64,000 nt of DNA, from positions 620,001-684,000 of the forward strand of contig NZ_CP054142.1 of the NCBI RefSeq assembly GCF_017893965.1. The letters run 5' to 3'. This document shows, piece by piece, positions 1-8,397 of the stretch. The notes under the pieces were generated by a model. That model saw only the letters and a list, made by a program, of their open reading frames with translations, searched no databases and had not been told where the DNA came from. How positions within the stretch are numbered: position 1 is the first letter of the stretch; every line of letters begins with the position of its first letter. The position numbers were made by a program, and so were the translations under genes. This stretch comes from Treponema parvum (GTDB taxonomy: Bacteria; Spirochaetota; Spirochaetia; Treponematales; Treponemataceae).

Positions 1-612
1 GACTTTACAAGGAACTGGACAGTATTTTACTGGGGATGGTGGATTGCCTTTATGCCTATGATGGGTATGTTTGTCGGGAAAATATCCAGAGGAAGGACCA
101 TAAAAAATGTTGTCTGGGGACAGCTGATTTGGGGAACGGCCGGCTGCTGTCTGAGTTTCATGATTTTCGGCGGGTATTCGTTATATCTGCAAAAGAGCGG
201 AAAAGTAGATTTGGTATCCGTATTGAATAAGGGAACGCAGAGCGATGCAATAATTGCCATTCTTAAAACCTTGCCAATGTCCCGGATCATGATGATTTTT
301 CTATGCGTGGTATGCTTTATATATTTGGCAACGACAATTGATTCGTGTGCATATGTACTGGCAGGGGTAACAACAGATGATTTAGAGCCGACGAAAGATC
401 CGGCCAGGTGGAATCGCCTTTTTTGGGCAATTCTGTTCAGTATTTTATCTATAGCAATTATGGTAGTCAGTGGAATTGAAACTGTAAAAATCATGTCGGT
501 CGTAACGGGCATTTTTCTGATTCTGGTTTTATTTCTTCTGATGGTAGCGGTAAAGATAAGACTTGAAGAAGATCTATCCGAAAAGAAAAAAAAGGAAATA
601 AATATGGGATGA
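1..612 (+). CDS. BCCT-family betaine/carnitine/choline transporter, C-terminal part
   Basis: The frame is open from the first base, so the gene begins outside the window and about 203 codons remain. The opening residues, WTVFYWGWWIAFMPMMGMF, followed by GKISRGRT, match the conserved signature of BCCT secondary transporters, which move betaine, carnitine or choline with Na+ or by exchange. A later stretch around TTIDSCAYVLAGVTT and DPARWNRLFWAI matches the family's last third. Hydrophobic segments alternate through about residue 185, and a short charged tail ends in a lysine run. The substrate cannot be told from this part. What follows is eroded DNA, so this gene sits at the edge of an accessory patch. 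Whether the gene is intact upstream is not visible. Confidence 0.88.
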   Translation, partial: DFTRNWTVFYWGWWIAFMPMMGMFVGKISRGRTIKNVVWGQLIWGTAGCCLSFMIFGGYSLYLQKSGKVDLVSVLNKGTQSDAIIAILKTLPMSRIMMIFLCVVCFIYLATTIDSCAYVLAGVTTDDLEPTKDPARWNRLFWAILFSILSIAIMVVSGIETVKIMSVVTGIFLILVLFLLMVAVKIRLEEDLSEKKKKEINMG

Positions 613-665
613 ATACTGAAGGATCATTGCAGGTCAGTGTAAAATAGCGGAAATAAGAAACGGAA

Positions 666-812
666 ATGTCTGTAGAAATACCTTTAGATGAAACAATTGA
701 AACGATAGATCGCGTGGGAAGACAGTTGCCGACTTGCTTAAAGGGAACTTATGGAGGACTATGCTGTACTCCGACCGGCCAAAAGATTGCAAAAACCTGT
801 GAGGAGGAGTGA
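666..812 (+). pseudogene. Remnant of L-serine dehydratase alpha-chain C terminus
   Basis: A 48-codon frame opens at ATG 666, a few codons after a stop at 654-656. It contains a DRVGRQLPTCLKGTYGGL stretch followed by TPTGQKIA. That resembles the C terminus of iron-sulfur L-serine dehydratase alpha chains (typically V/I-G-x-x-L/M-P-x-x-L-(R/K)-E-T-x-x-GGL-(A)-x-TPTG). The rest of the ~290-residue enzyme is absent, so only a fragment survives. The family match is from memory of the signature and is moderately secure. No ribosome binding site is evident. Confidence 0.5.
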
Positions 813-1141
813 GAGCAAAAGTGTCTGTTGCATGAGATAAAAACTCCGCGAATTTCGGTTCGGTCAGATAAAAATTAATTTTAGGCGCAGATGGTGACCT
901 TGACTTCTCATATAACACTCGGATTGCAAATTATAAAAAATACAGCTTAAAGATTTTACTCTAACGCCCGCTTAACCCTGACATTTGTTTTGGCACGAAA
1001 GTTGCTTAGGTGGTTGCTGCAAAATATTTTTTGCAAAAAACAGGCGAATTTTGGGGGAGGGGCTTAGTTGGTTTAGTAAGTTTTAGGAATATATTCCAAG
1101 AAGTAATTAATTTTATGAAGTTTTCGGAATAAAATAGCAGT
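813..1141. other. Gene-poor interval with sigma-54-type promoter
   Basis: No convincing coding region lies between the serine dehydratase remnant and the truncated ATPase. A 94-codon minus-strand frame covering 634-918 overlaps the remnant and resembles no family I recognise. The interval holds a sigma-54-like site at 991-1005, an imperfect GCAAAA/TTTTGC inverted repeat near 1018-1038 and a GGAATATATTCC palindrome around 1087-1098. Confidence 0.5.
991..1005 (+). promoter_or_regulatory. Putative sigma-54 (RpoN) promoter
   Basis: TGGCAC, five bases, then TTGC reproduces the -24/-12 consensus TGGCAC-N5-TTGC exactly. Transcription would start near 1017 on the plus strand and run toward the truncated ATPase at 1142. 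No enhancer-binding regulator gene is visible in the window. Confidence 0.6.
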
Positions 1142-1387
1142 ATGAAAAAGTTGTACGAAAAAGAGTTTCCAAGAATCGTCAGAAGCGAATATTTGGAGCG
1201 TTTAAGGAATCTGCGTCACAAAAAACTGATAAAAATTATAACGGGGGGCCGCCGTTGCGGAAAATCCACGATTCTGGAAATGTTCCGCGATGAACTTCCG
1301 TCGGAAGGCATAAAAAAAAGAGCAAATTATTTTCATAAGTCATTTGCCCCAGCGGCTCTGACTATATTTGACAATATATCCTTGTGA
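1142..1387 (+). pseudogene. Truncated AAA ATPase (AAA_14/DUF4143-type), N-terminal fragment
   Basis: The 81 codons begin like the ATPases annotated AAA_14 with a C-terminal DUF4143 nuclease-like domain. There is an N-terminal YLERLRNLRHKKLIKIITGG stretch and a Walker A motif, GGRRCGKST, near residue 40. Similarity seems to stop around residue 60, and the last ~20 residues look like junk read-through before the stop. Full proteins of this family are about 400 residues, so Walker B, the sensor regions and the C-terminal domain are missing. The tail overlaps the brnT promoter, consistent with a deletion or insertion joining the two. It should be non-functional. Confidence 0.7.
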
Positions 1388-1396
1388 ATATATATT
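1368..1396 (+). promoter_or_regulatory. brnT promoter (leaderless type)
   Basis: TTGACA at 1368-1373 and TATATT at 1391-1396 are separated by 17 bases. The brnT ATG at 1403 lies six bases after the -10 box, at the expected transcription start. Confidence 0.65.
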
Positions 1397-1402
1397 ATTT
1401 CT

Positions 1403-1720
1403 ATGGGAAAAACAATTATAAGCAAAGATAATCGTTTTGAGTGGGATGAAGAGAAAAACCGTGCCAATATTGAAAAGCATGGAATAGACTTTGAAGAAAT
1501 ATTGGAAGTATTTGATGACCCTGCATTTTTAACAGGATATGATTTTGCGCATTCTGAAAAAGAAGATAGGTATTATGGGATCGGAAACTTGAACGGAATA
1601 TTGATAGTGTTGGTTTTTTTTACCGAAAATAACGGAAGAATACGGTTAATATCCGCACGGCAAGCAGAAAAGGAATTGAGGGAGGAATATTATGATTATT
1701 TCAAAAAAATTAACGGCTGA
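1403..1720 (+). CDS. brnT: BrnT family toxin
   Basis: The 105-residue protein has the BrnT fold signature: FEWDEEKNRANIEKHGIDF near the N terminus, a central EDRYYGIGNLNGILIVLVFF strand region, and the terminal RIRLISARQAEKELREEY block. BrnT is a RelE-like ribonuclease that halts translation, neutralised by BrnA. The ATG lies directly at the predicted transcription start with no Shine-Dalgarno sequence, so translation is probably leaderless. The gene overlaps brnA by 29 bases. BrnTA pairs repress their own promoter through BrnA in studied bacteria. All expected parts look intact, so the module is likely active despite the decayed surroundings. Confidence 0.88.
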   Translation: MGKTIISKDNRFEWDEEKNRANIEKHGIDFEEILEVFDDPAFLTGYDFAHSEKEDRYYGIGNLNGILIVLVFFTENNGRIRLISARQAEKELREEYYDYFKKING

Positions 1721-1964
1721 ACGATTGGAAGAAATAAAAAATTATCCTATATGTTATGATGAAGACAGCCCAAAACTGACAAAGGAACAAATTGCAAGGC
1801 TAAGACCGGCGCATGAAGCATATTGGAACGTAATCCCCGTTAAAAAAACAATTTCCATAAAAATAGATGCGGATATCCTTGCGGCCCTTAAGTCATTAGG
1901 TAAAGGCTATCAGACTAGGATAAACAGTATTTTAAGAAAAGCTGTTACGACAGGCGATTATTAA
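1692..1964 (+). CDS. brnA: BrnA family antitoxin
   Basis: Ninety residues. The N-terminal part has an MIISKKLTAERLEEIKNYPI segment and a conserved central tryptophan in HEAYWNVIPVKK. The C-terminal third, KKTISIKIDADILAALKSLG then YQTRINSILRKAV, has the ribbon-helix-helix pattern of BrnA DNA-binding antitoxins. The start is set by a strong GGGAGGAAT site a few bases upstream, inside the brnT reading frame. It should bind BrnT and the brnT promoter. The contrast between a leaderless toxin start and a strong antitoxin ribosome site would favour excess antitoxin. Confidence 0.87.
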   Translation: MIISKKLTAERLEEIKNYPICYDEDSPKLTKEQIARLRPAHEAYWNVIPVKKTISIKIDADILAALKSLGKGYQTRINSILRKAVTTGDY

Positions 1965-1982
1965 CATAAACCGGCTTCCCAA

Positions 1983-2645
1983 ATGTGTAAATCCGTTATA
2001 ACACTCGATATCAGCGGGCAAAAAAAATTACTGCGCACTCAGATGAAAAAAACTCTGAAAGATCTTTTTAACGACGGCTCTAAAGTTCATGAAGCCGCAA
2101 AAAAAGCCGCCGAGTTTTTTTTGAATTGGAAATTTTACAAAGAAGCGGACGTACTTATGGCCTTTGTATCGTCAAAAGAGGAAATCGATACTTTGGCTAT
2201 CCTGCATGAGGCGCTTTCGGACAAGAAGGAAGTCGCCGTTCCCCGCGTTATTACAGATACTGAAATGGATTTTTTCTATTTGGAAAGGGATAAGCCTTTT
2301 GAAGACCAGCTTAAACCGGGAATATTCGGTATCCTTGAGCCGAAGGAATTTTTAAAGCGGTTTGAAGTTGCGGATACTGCAGGTAAAAAGGCTGTTATGC
2401 TCGTCCCCGGGCTTGCATTTTCAAAAGAGGGGCACAGGATGGGAAAGGGCAAGGGATTTTACGACAGGTACTTTTCGCGTTTTTTGCCGCCGGTGAGGTG
2501 CGGCTTTTGTTTTGACGTTCAAATAGTTCAGGAAGTTCCGCACGATGATTTTGACGCGGATGTTTCTCATGTGATAAGCGAGTCGGGTATTATCGATTGC
2601 GGTAATCGCGGCGTCCGGCCGTTTTTAGCGCTTGGAATCCTTTGA
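1983..2645 (+). CDS. 5-formyltetrahydrofolate cyclo-ligase
   Basis: This 220-residue protein belongs to the 5-FTHF cyclo-ligase family, which uses ATP to convert 5-formyl-THF to 5,10-methenyl-THF. Visible features are the N-terminal basic KKLLRTQMKKTL helix and the late GHRMGKGKGFYDRYF motif. The latter corresponds to the conserved G-x-G-x-G-(Y/F)-YDR nucleotide-binding loop. Length is normal to slightly long, with about 30 extra C-terminal residues. No good Shine-Dalgarno site precedes ATG 1983, so the start could be a few codons off. Its 3' end overlaps the convergent M16-like gene by about 20 bases. Confidence 0.9.
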   Translation: MCKSVITLDISGQKKLLRTQMKKTLKDLFNDGSKVHEAAKKAAEFFLNWKFYKEADVLMAFVSSKEEIDTLAILHEALSDKKEVAVPRVITDTEMDFFYLERDKPFEDQLKPGIFGILEPKEFLKRFEVADTAGKKAVMLVPGLAFSKEGHRMGKGKGFYDRYFSRFLPPVRCGFCFDVQIVQEVPHDDFDADVSHVISESGIIDCGNRGVRPFLALGIL

Positions 2646-5600
2646 GTACAGTCTGAGAGGAGGTTCTTCAAGAATGTATTTTTGAGCCGTTTCGAACATA
2701 TCTTCTGCGGTCAGCTTTGAAATAAATTCGTATTCGGTTATATAGCGCCATGCGCTGTCGAGGTCGGCGTCGTTGAAAGCGTCTTCGGTTTTTGGCGACG
2801 AGGGAGATTGCGTTTGCCCGTCTTCTTGTTCCGTCGCCTCTTGCGACGTTCGTTCGCTTTGCTCCGGCAGCGTTTCGGCCATGTGTCCGTCTTCCTGCTC
2901 TGCGGAATGTTTGTCTTTGTCCGCGGCTTTTATGGGGCCTTGTTCAAGGCCGCTTCGGATTAAAAGAGCTGTGCCGCGGTTTGTCTGCGTTTTTGAAAGC
3001 GACTGCAATATCCACCTGTTTTTTACCGAATCTGCAGCTGATTGAATTTGTAAGGACGGGAGGAATCGGTTTACGACTTCTTTATAAAGAGAATCTATTT
3101 TGTCCGTATGACGCACGTTTATGAACGTTATTACAGCCGCCTGAATTTCCGCGCTTGCGGGCGTTATTTTTACGAATGCGCCTTCGTTTTCAGCCTGCAG
3201 TTCCAACGCCTGTGAAAGGCGCTCTTCCAGCTCGAATAAAAGCGAATTGAATATGATAAGTTCCGGACTGTTTTGAGCCGGAGAAGGAAGCCAGAACTGT
3301 ACCGGATCCAAGAATTCCGCTGTGGGAATAAGAATTTCGGGGCGAGGGCCGGCCGGCTCGGAGCTTTGATTCGTAAAGAACAGGTGCTCGAGAGCGACGA
3401 CCTTTCTGCCGGAAGATGTCTTTTTGCGGCCGTCAGAGGCAGCGGTATCCGCGCGGCCGGCGGCTGTTGGTGCGACACCGGCCGCATTCATATTTATAAA
3501 ACGGCTGAAATCGGGTGCGGGGAATTCTTTATACAGACGGTAAACGTTTTGCGTTTGTTTTGCAAGGACGCCCAGACCTTCTTCAAGAATCCGTTCAAGC
3601 CCGTTTTGCGGAATATTTCCGGTCAGCACAAGGCTGTATTTCGAAGCGTCCAAAAGGGAAGGATAAGAAGCGAGTATTTCCATGTACTGCGTGTTTTCAA
3701 GAATTTCCGCTTTTTGCGTGTATACGAGAGGATAGTCTGTGTTTTCGTAAAGAAGCGAAATCGCCGTGCTGAAAAGCTGATATTGGCCCGACGCTCTTTG
3801 TATGCGGTGCTGCGACCGTCTGTCGTAGATTAGGCCGTCGGCTTCCGCAGGTTTTATGTTACCGTGTATTATTGCGTGCGAAATACACGAAATGCAGGGA
3901 AGTACGTCGCTTTCAAGACATTCGACGGTTATTATTCCCCCTGCAAGTCCTGTCTCCGCAAGAACTTCCGGTTCCCCTTGAATTCTTTTTTCAAGCGACG
4001 CCTGCAGAATATCTTTTTGAATGTTTCTTGCAAGTGCGTTTGTCATTATTTCCGTAAGCCCGTTATTTATTTTTGCCGAAGACAATCGTCCCCCGGAAAC
4101 GGCGAGCGATATTACGGCCGTCGCGGCGTTTTCATTCCGTTTTATTATTACGGGAATTTCATTTGAGAGTTTAAAATATGAAAATTGTTTTTTATTTTCA
4201 GCTGCGAAGGCTTCGGCCGCAATTATCTGAATATTTTCAGGCGGAACGTTTTCAGCATACGGATTGCTTTCGCTTTTATAACCGTCGCTTTCTTCAAGCT
4301 GTTTTTTCAGCGTTTCGTACAATTTTTGTAAAAACCACGAGCCGTTTTTGCTTGTGATTTCTTCATAACCCGCCTTTTTAAACGCTTTTTCATTTTTTTT
4401 GTATACAGAGGAATTTACAAGCACAAAGACAAAGGGATTTTCATCCTGATAGGCCGTAAAAATTTTGTCGCCTTGCGTACGCATTATTATGTCCGGCTGT
4501 CGTATTAGCTCTTGAGAAACGCTTTCGGTATGAATTCGCGTGACTGCGCTTATAGCCCAAAACTGCGAAAGCATGTCCATAAATACCGAAGAATTTTTAA
4601 ATCTTGTTTTGTACTGACTTATAAGTTTTTCTTTTGCCGCCCTTATGTCATTTTCCGATGCGTAAAGCGGAAAGGCGTTTTGCACCGTTTTTAAAAAAGT
4701 TTCGGCTTGTACAACCGGCGTGGATTTTGACTTTTCAAGCAAGGATTGAAATATGAGTCTCGAACTTCCGTTTTTATGTGCGGAAGCCGCGTTTATATAG
4801 TCTTGGCCGCGGATTGCAAGCTCCTTTATGCCCGTAAGCGCTTTTTTTAATGAAGAATCGTATTCGTTAAGCGCCGCTGCGGCGATGTCGGCTTGATGCA
4901 TTGAAAGAGTCGTATATTGAATTACGATTTGCGACATTTCCGAAGTGAAAAGCGCGTCGTGCATTACGAATTTTTTCTTTGCGGACGGTACGATGTGAGC
5001 TTCGCCGTCGGAAAGATTACCGGCTGAAGGGACTGCCGGTTTTTGAAAATATTTTTTAGCCAGTTCCAGAGCGTTTTCCGCTTTGATCGCCCCTGAAATA
5101 AAAAGCGCGGAATTTTTTGGCGTGTAATAGTTTCTTCCTATGCTGGTAAGTATGGTGCGCGCTTCTTCAAGAGGCGTATTTACGAACAGCGCGGGGTATA
5201 TTCCCGAGTCCTGCTTCCACGGTTCCGAGGCGAAGACGCGCGAATCTATGCTGCTGTTTATAAAGCCCGCCGTTCCGAACGCATTTTGCATGACTTGGGT
5301 TTTGAGCGCGGAAAATTCTTTCATGAGATCGACGTCGCTGAAGACGGGTGAAAAAAAAGCGTATGAAAGCTGTTTTAGGATTTCTTCGGTTTGCGCGGGA
5401 GCGGCGACGATTATGTAACGGGCGGAATCGGCGTTGCATTCTTTGTTTACTCCGTTTAAATACCATGTGCGTTCCGTAAATTTTTCAGAATCTTCTTTTC
5501 CATCGAATCGATCGGATCCGTCGAATAAAAAGCCTGCGGCCGCCTTACCGGCATTTGAAAACAGCTGCGTATACAATGGAAAAAATCCCGCCGTCTTAGG

Positions 5601-5978
5601 CGTCTGCGCGCTGAACCCCGCTCTTACGGCAAGTTCAAGCCTTACCGGAGCCGATGAAAAGTCTTCAAGCACAAAGACTTTCAGTTCGTTTTCAAGAGTG
5701 TATTCTCTAAACCCGTCGGGAAGTTTTTGCGAAAATATGAAATTTTGTTCTTCCAAAGGGAAAACCGCGTAGTCATCTGTATCCGCGTTCCCATCGGCGC
5801 TCACGCCCGTGTCGGCGTTTGCACTTGTACCGGCATTCACATCTGTACCGGCGCTTGCAACTGTATTTGCGTTCGCACCTGTATTCGTATTATTGAACAA
5901 AAATATAAAAGCTGCTGCTGCGATCCTTAAAAGCGTTTTTAACTGCTTTTTAAGCGGTTTTTTAAAAAAAACTCTCAT
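2625..5978 (-). CDS. M16-like (insulinase-fold) protein lacking the zinc motif
   Basis: The 1117-residue protein starts with a basic, hydrophobic export segment (residues 1-31). A low-complexity Asn/Ala/Thr/Gly/Asp linker to about residue 70 follows, encoded by degenerate short DNA repeats. Then come M16-type domains: KVFVLEDFSSAPVRLELAVR aligns with the beta strands preceding the family's HxxEH helix. Where HxxEH should sit (about residues 131-137) the sequence is GFFPLYTQLF, with no His or Glu, so it cannot bind zinc in the usual way. Three or four M16 repeats with a long acidic Gln/Glu/Ser insertion near the C terminus account for the length. It is probably a periplasmic structural or binding partner. 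The fold assignment is my inference from motif spacing. Confidence 0.6.
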   Translation of the reverse strand: MRVFFKKPLKKQLKTLLRIAAAAFIFLFNNTNTGANANTVASAGTDVNAGTSANADTGVSADGNADTDDYAVFPLEEQNFIFSQKLPDGFREYTLENELKVFVLEDFSSAPVRLELAVRAGFSAQTPKTAGFFPLYTQLFSNAGKAAAGFLFDGSDRFDGKEDSEKFTERTWYLNGVNKECNADSARYIIVAAPAQTEEILKQLSYAFFSPVFSDVDLMKEFSALKTQVMQNAFGTAGFINSSIDSRVFASEPWKQDSGIYPALFVNTPLEEARTILTSIGRNYYTPKNSALFISGAIKAENALELAKKYFQKPAVPSAGNLSDGEAHIVPSAKKKFVMHDALFTSEMSQIVIQYTTLSMHQADIAAAALNEYDSSLKKALTGIKELAIRGQDYINAASAHKNGSSRLIFQSLLEKSKSTPVVQAETFLKTVQNAFPLYASENDIRAAKEKLISQYKTRFKNSSVFMDMLSQFWAISAVTRIHTESVSQELIRQPDIIMRTQGDKIFTAYQDENPFVFVLVNSSVYKKNEKAFKKAGYEEITSKNGSWFLQKLYETLKKQLEESDGYKSESNPYAENVPPENIQIIAAEAFAAENKKQFSYFKLSNEIPVIIKRNENAATAVISLAVSGGRLSSAKINNGLTEIMTNALARNIQKDILQASLEKRIQGEPEVLAETGLAGGIITVECLESDVLPCISCISHAIIHGNIKPAEADGLIYDRRSQHRIQRASGQYQLFSTAISLLYENTDYPLVYTQKAEILENTQYMEILASYPSLLDASKYSLVLTGNIPQNGLERILEEGLGVLAKQTQNVYRLYKEFPAPDFSRFINMNAAGVAPTAAGRADTAASDGRKKTSSGRKVVALEHLFFTNQSSEPAGPRPEILIPTAEFLDPVQFWLPSPAQNSPELIIFNSLLFELEERLSQALELQAENEGAFVKITPASAEIQAAVITFINVRHTDKIDSLYKEVVNRFLPSLQIQSAADSVKNRWILQSLSKTQTNRGTALLIRSGLEQGPIKAADKDKHSAEQEDGHMAETLPEQSERTSQEATEQEDGQTQSPSSPKTEDAFNDADLDSAWRYITEYEFISKLTAEDMFETAQKYILEEPPLRLYSKDSKR

Positions 5979-5986
5979 GGCATTAA

Positions 5987-6015
5987 AGTATATCAGTCTA
6001 CGCCGTGTTTGACAA
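5987..6015 (-). promoter_or_regulatory. Promoter of the M16-like gene (leaderless type)
   Basis: On the minus strand TTGTCA (6010-6015) and TATACT (5987-5992) are 17 bases apart. The ATG at 5978 follows the -10 by eight bases, with no Shine-Dalgarno site between them. Confidence 0.55.
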
Positions 6016-6043
6016 AGTGCCGTACCGGAAGGTAATATTAGTG

Positions 6044-6110
6044 AGCGTTTCGAAAAACTCGCCCTTAGCGATTTTTCGAGATTTCGGGTAGGGCGAAAGC
6101 CCTTGTCGGC
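6044..6110. repeat. Intergenic palindromic repeat (TCGAAAAACTC family)
   Basis: Imperfect inverted repeat with TCGAAAAACTCG and CGATTTTTCGA arms, followed by a GGGC-GAAA-GCCC hairpin. A related element occurs at 19857-19896 and again at 23601-23641. Confidence 0.55.
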
Positions 6111-6130
6111 CGGATTATATCAGGATCTTT

Positions 6131-8317
6131 ATGTCATCTTTAACACTGCTTTCATCGCCAAAAAAGACGGAAAATCTCGTTCCTTCGGTTTATGAAGCCG
6201 GAAAAAGAGCGTTAACCGAAAGTGAAATCGAAATTCTTAAGAAAAACGGTAATACATGTACGTCTTCGTGCGGCTGGAAAAATTTTCGCGTGTGTAAGGC
6301 GCACGGAGAATTCGATCCCGAACTTATAAAAAACTGCGAATTTTCGGGTTTTATCGTTATCGGAAAACTTCGGCCTGCAAAGCTTAAATATCACGATCTC
6401 GAGCTTGAGTGCGGATTTTATAATTCCTATATAAAAGACTCTGTCTTCGGCGACGACTGTGTGGTAAGGAACGTAAGCTACCTCGAAAACTACCATATTC
6501 ACGACAGAGTTATCCTTTTTAACATACAGGAAATGAACTGTACTTTGCACAGTAAATTCGGCAACGGAATATTGAAGGAAGGAGAACCCGAGTCAAACAG
6601 GATTTGGATAGGCGTCGCAAATGAAAACGACGGCCGCTCCGTACTGCCGTTCGAACAGATGATTACTGCGGATGCGTATTTATGGTCGCATTACCGTGAC
6701 GATAAAGAACTTTTGCAGCGCTTTTTTGAAATGACCGAATACGGCAATACGAAAAAGCTTGACACTTTCGGGATCGTGGAAGACGATGCGGTTATAAAAA
6801 ACACTACCCTCATAAAAGACGTAAAAGTCGGAAGCAGGGCTTACATTAAGGGAGCTTTTAAACTTAAAAACATTACCGTTTTATCGAGCGCCCAAGAACC
6901 TTCTCAGATCGGAGAAGGAGTTGAAATGGTCAACGGAATAATGGGTTACGGAAGCCGCGTGTTTTATCAGGCCGTTGCAGTGCGTTTTGTGATTGGACGC
7001 AATTGTCAGCTCAAATACGGCGTTCGCGTTCTTAATACCGTTTTAGGCGATAATTCTACCGTTTCATGCTGCGAGCTTTTAAACAACCTTATTTTTCCGT
7101 TTCATGAACAGCATCACAATTCTTCCTTTCTTATCGCCACTACGGTTATGGGACAATCGAATATCGCCGCCGGCGCAACTGTTGGCAGCAATCACAATTC
7201 CCGAAGCCCCGACGGTGAAATTTTCGCTAAGAGAGGATTTTGGCCGGGGCTCTGTTCGGATTTTAAACACAATTCAAAATTCGCTTCTTTTACTCTCGCA
7301 GAAAAAGGTTCTTATCAGCACGAACTTCACATAGCTTATCCGTTTTCTCTTATAGCCTCTGAAGCGCCCGACAAGCCAATTAGGATCATACCTGCGTTTT
7401 GGTTTTTGTATAATATGTTTGCTATAGCCCGCAATAACGATAAATTTTTAAAACGCGACAGGCGCGCGGTAAAAATTCAGCACATAGAAACCGATCCTTT
7501 TGCGCCCGACACTATGCAGGAAATTTTTTCGGCCCTTGACCGCATAATTGAATTGAGCGGCTATTTTCTTTCCGATATGCATGAAATTCCCGGCGATTCT
7601 TCGGACGGCGGCAAAAAAATGCGGCAGGCCGCAAAGGATTATCTGCACAGGCATCCCGACGCGGATTTTACTCTGACCGATATGTCCGCTCAAAAAAAAT
7701 ACGGCGCGATAGTTTTAAAACCGGTGAAGGCATATAAAGCCTATCGAAAGGTTGTAAAATATTTTGCGGCGCGGACGCTTGTCGAATACTGCGCTCGAAA
7801 AAATATTTTAAGCCTTAAACCGGAGCATTTGGAAAGCATAAACCGTATCAAACTTTATACCGAATGGGAAAATGTCGGCGGGCAGATAATTCCTAAAAAA
7901 GAAATTCAAGCGCTTTTTAAAAAGATAAAAAATCGCACCGTCCGAACTTGGCAGGAAGTTCACAAATTTTACGACAAGTGCCAACTGGAATACGACGAGC
8001 TTAAAGCAAGGTATTCGGTATATCTTCTTGAACAATTGTATTCCAGACCGATAGGAGATTTTACTTCCGAAATTTTTAGGGATATTATTACGGACGTTAC
8101 GGTCGTATCCGACGAAATGTATCAGTCGTCGCTTTCTTCTCGGCAAAAAGATTTTACGGATTATTTTAGAAAAATGGTTTATCATAATTATCAGGAAATG
8201 ACGGTTGTCTTAGGCTCCGTAGAAAGCAACTCTTTCCTTTTGGAATTGAAAAATAAAACGGACATGTTTAATAAAAGCATCAAAGTTGTATTCGGCGATC
8301 TGTGCAGAATTCCGTAG
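6131..8317 (+). CDS. DUF4954 family protein (left-handed beta-helix)
   Basis: The 728-residue protein matches the DUF4954 family, found in treponemes and Bacteroidetes, whose biochemical role is not established. The N-terminal ~450 residues hold imperfect hexapeptide turns such as the DDCVVRNVSYLENYHIHDRV region and the IAAGATVGSNHNSRSPDGEI region. These predict a left-handed beta-helix like that of acyl- or nucleotidyl-transferases. The C-terminal ~270 residues are mostly helical and charged. There is no signal peptide, so it is cytoplasmic. An AGGA site seven bases upstream supports the start. Function is open; a sugar-metabolising role would be a guess from the fold. Confidence 0.82.
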   Translation: MSSLTLLSSPKKTENLVPSVYEAGKRALTESEIEILKKNGNTCTSSCGWKNFRVCKAHGEFDPELIKNCEFSGFIVIGKLRPAKLKYHDLELECGFYNSYIKDSVFGDDCVVRNVSYLENYHIHDRVILFNIQEMNCTLHSKFGNGILKEGEPESNRIWIGVANENDGRSVLPFEQMITADAYLWSHYRDDKELLQRFFEMTEYGNTKKLDTFGIVEDDAVIKNTTLIKDVKVGSRAYIKGAFKLKNITVLSSAQEPSQIGEGVEMVNGIMGYGSRVFYQAVAVRFVIGRNCQLKYGVRVLNTVLGDNSTVSCCELLNNLIFPFHEQHHNSSFLIATTVMGQSNIAAGATVGSNHNSRSPDGEIFAKRGFWPGLCSDFKHNSKFASFTLAEKGSYQHELHIAYPFSLIASEAPDKPIRIIPAFWFLYNMFAIARNNDKFLKRDRRAVKIQHIETDPFAPDTMQEIFSALDRIIELSGYFLSDMHEIPGDSSDGGKKMRQAAKDYLHRHPDADFTLTDMSAQKKYGAIVLKPVKAYKAYRKVVKYFAARTLVEYCARKNILSLKPEHLESINRIKLYTEWENVGGQIIPKKEIQALFKKIKNRTVRTWQEVHKFYDKCQLEYDELKARYSVYLLEQLYSRPIGDFTSEIFRDIITDVTVVSDEMYQSSLSSRQKDFTDYFRKMVYHNYQEMTVVLGSVESNSFLLELKNKTDMFNKSIKVVFGDLCRIP

Positions 8318-8397
8318 TTTTGCGTTTTTTTAATGCAATTAACGCGGGTTCTCGCGGTTTGTAAGCGCATTTTCAGAAAAAACGGGAGGGTCGAATT

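Noticed and set aside
634-918. 94-codon minus-strand frame
   Set aside because: It overlaps the serine dehydratase remnant, has no ribosome site and no recognisable family.
2773-3833. Several plus-strand frames over the M16-like gene (up to 186 codons)
   Set aside because: They are antisense shadows with Arg/Cys/Phe-rich composition and no starts supported by ribosome sites.
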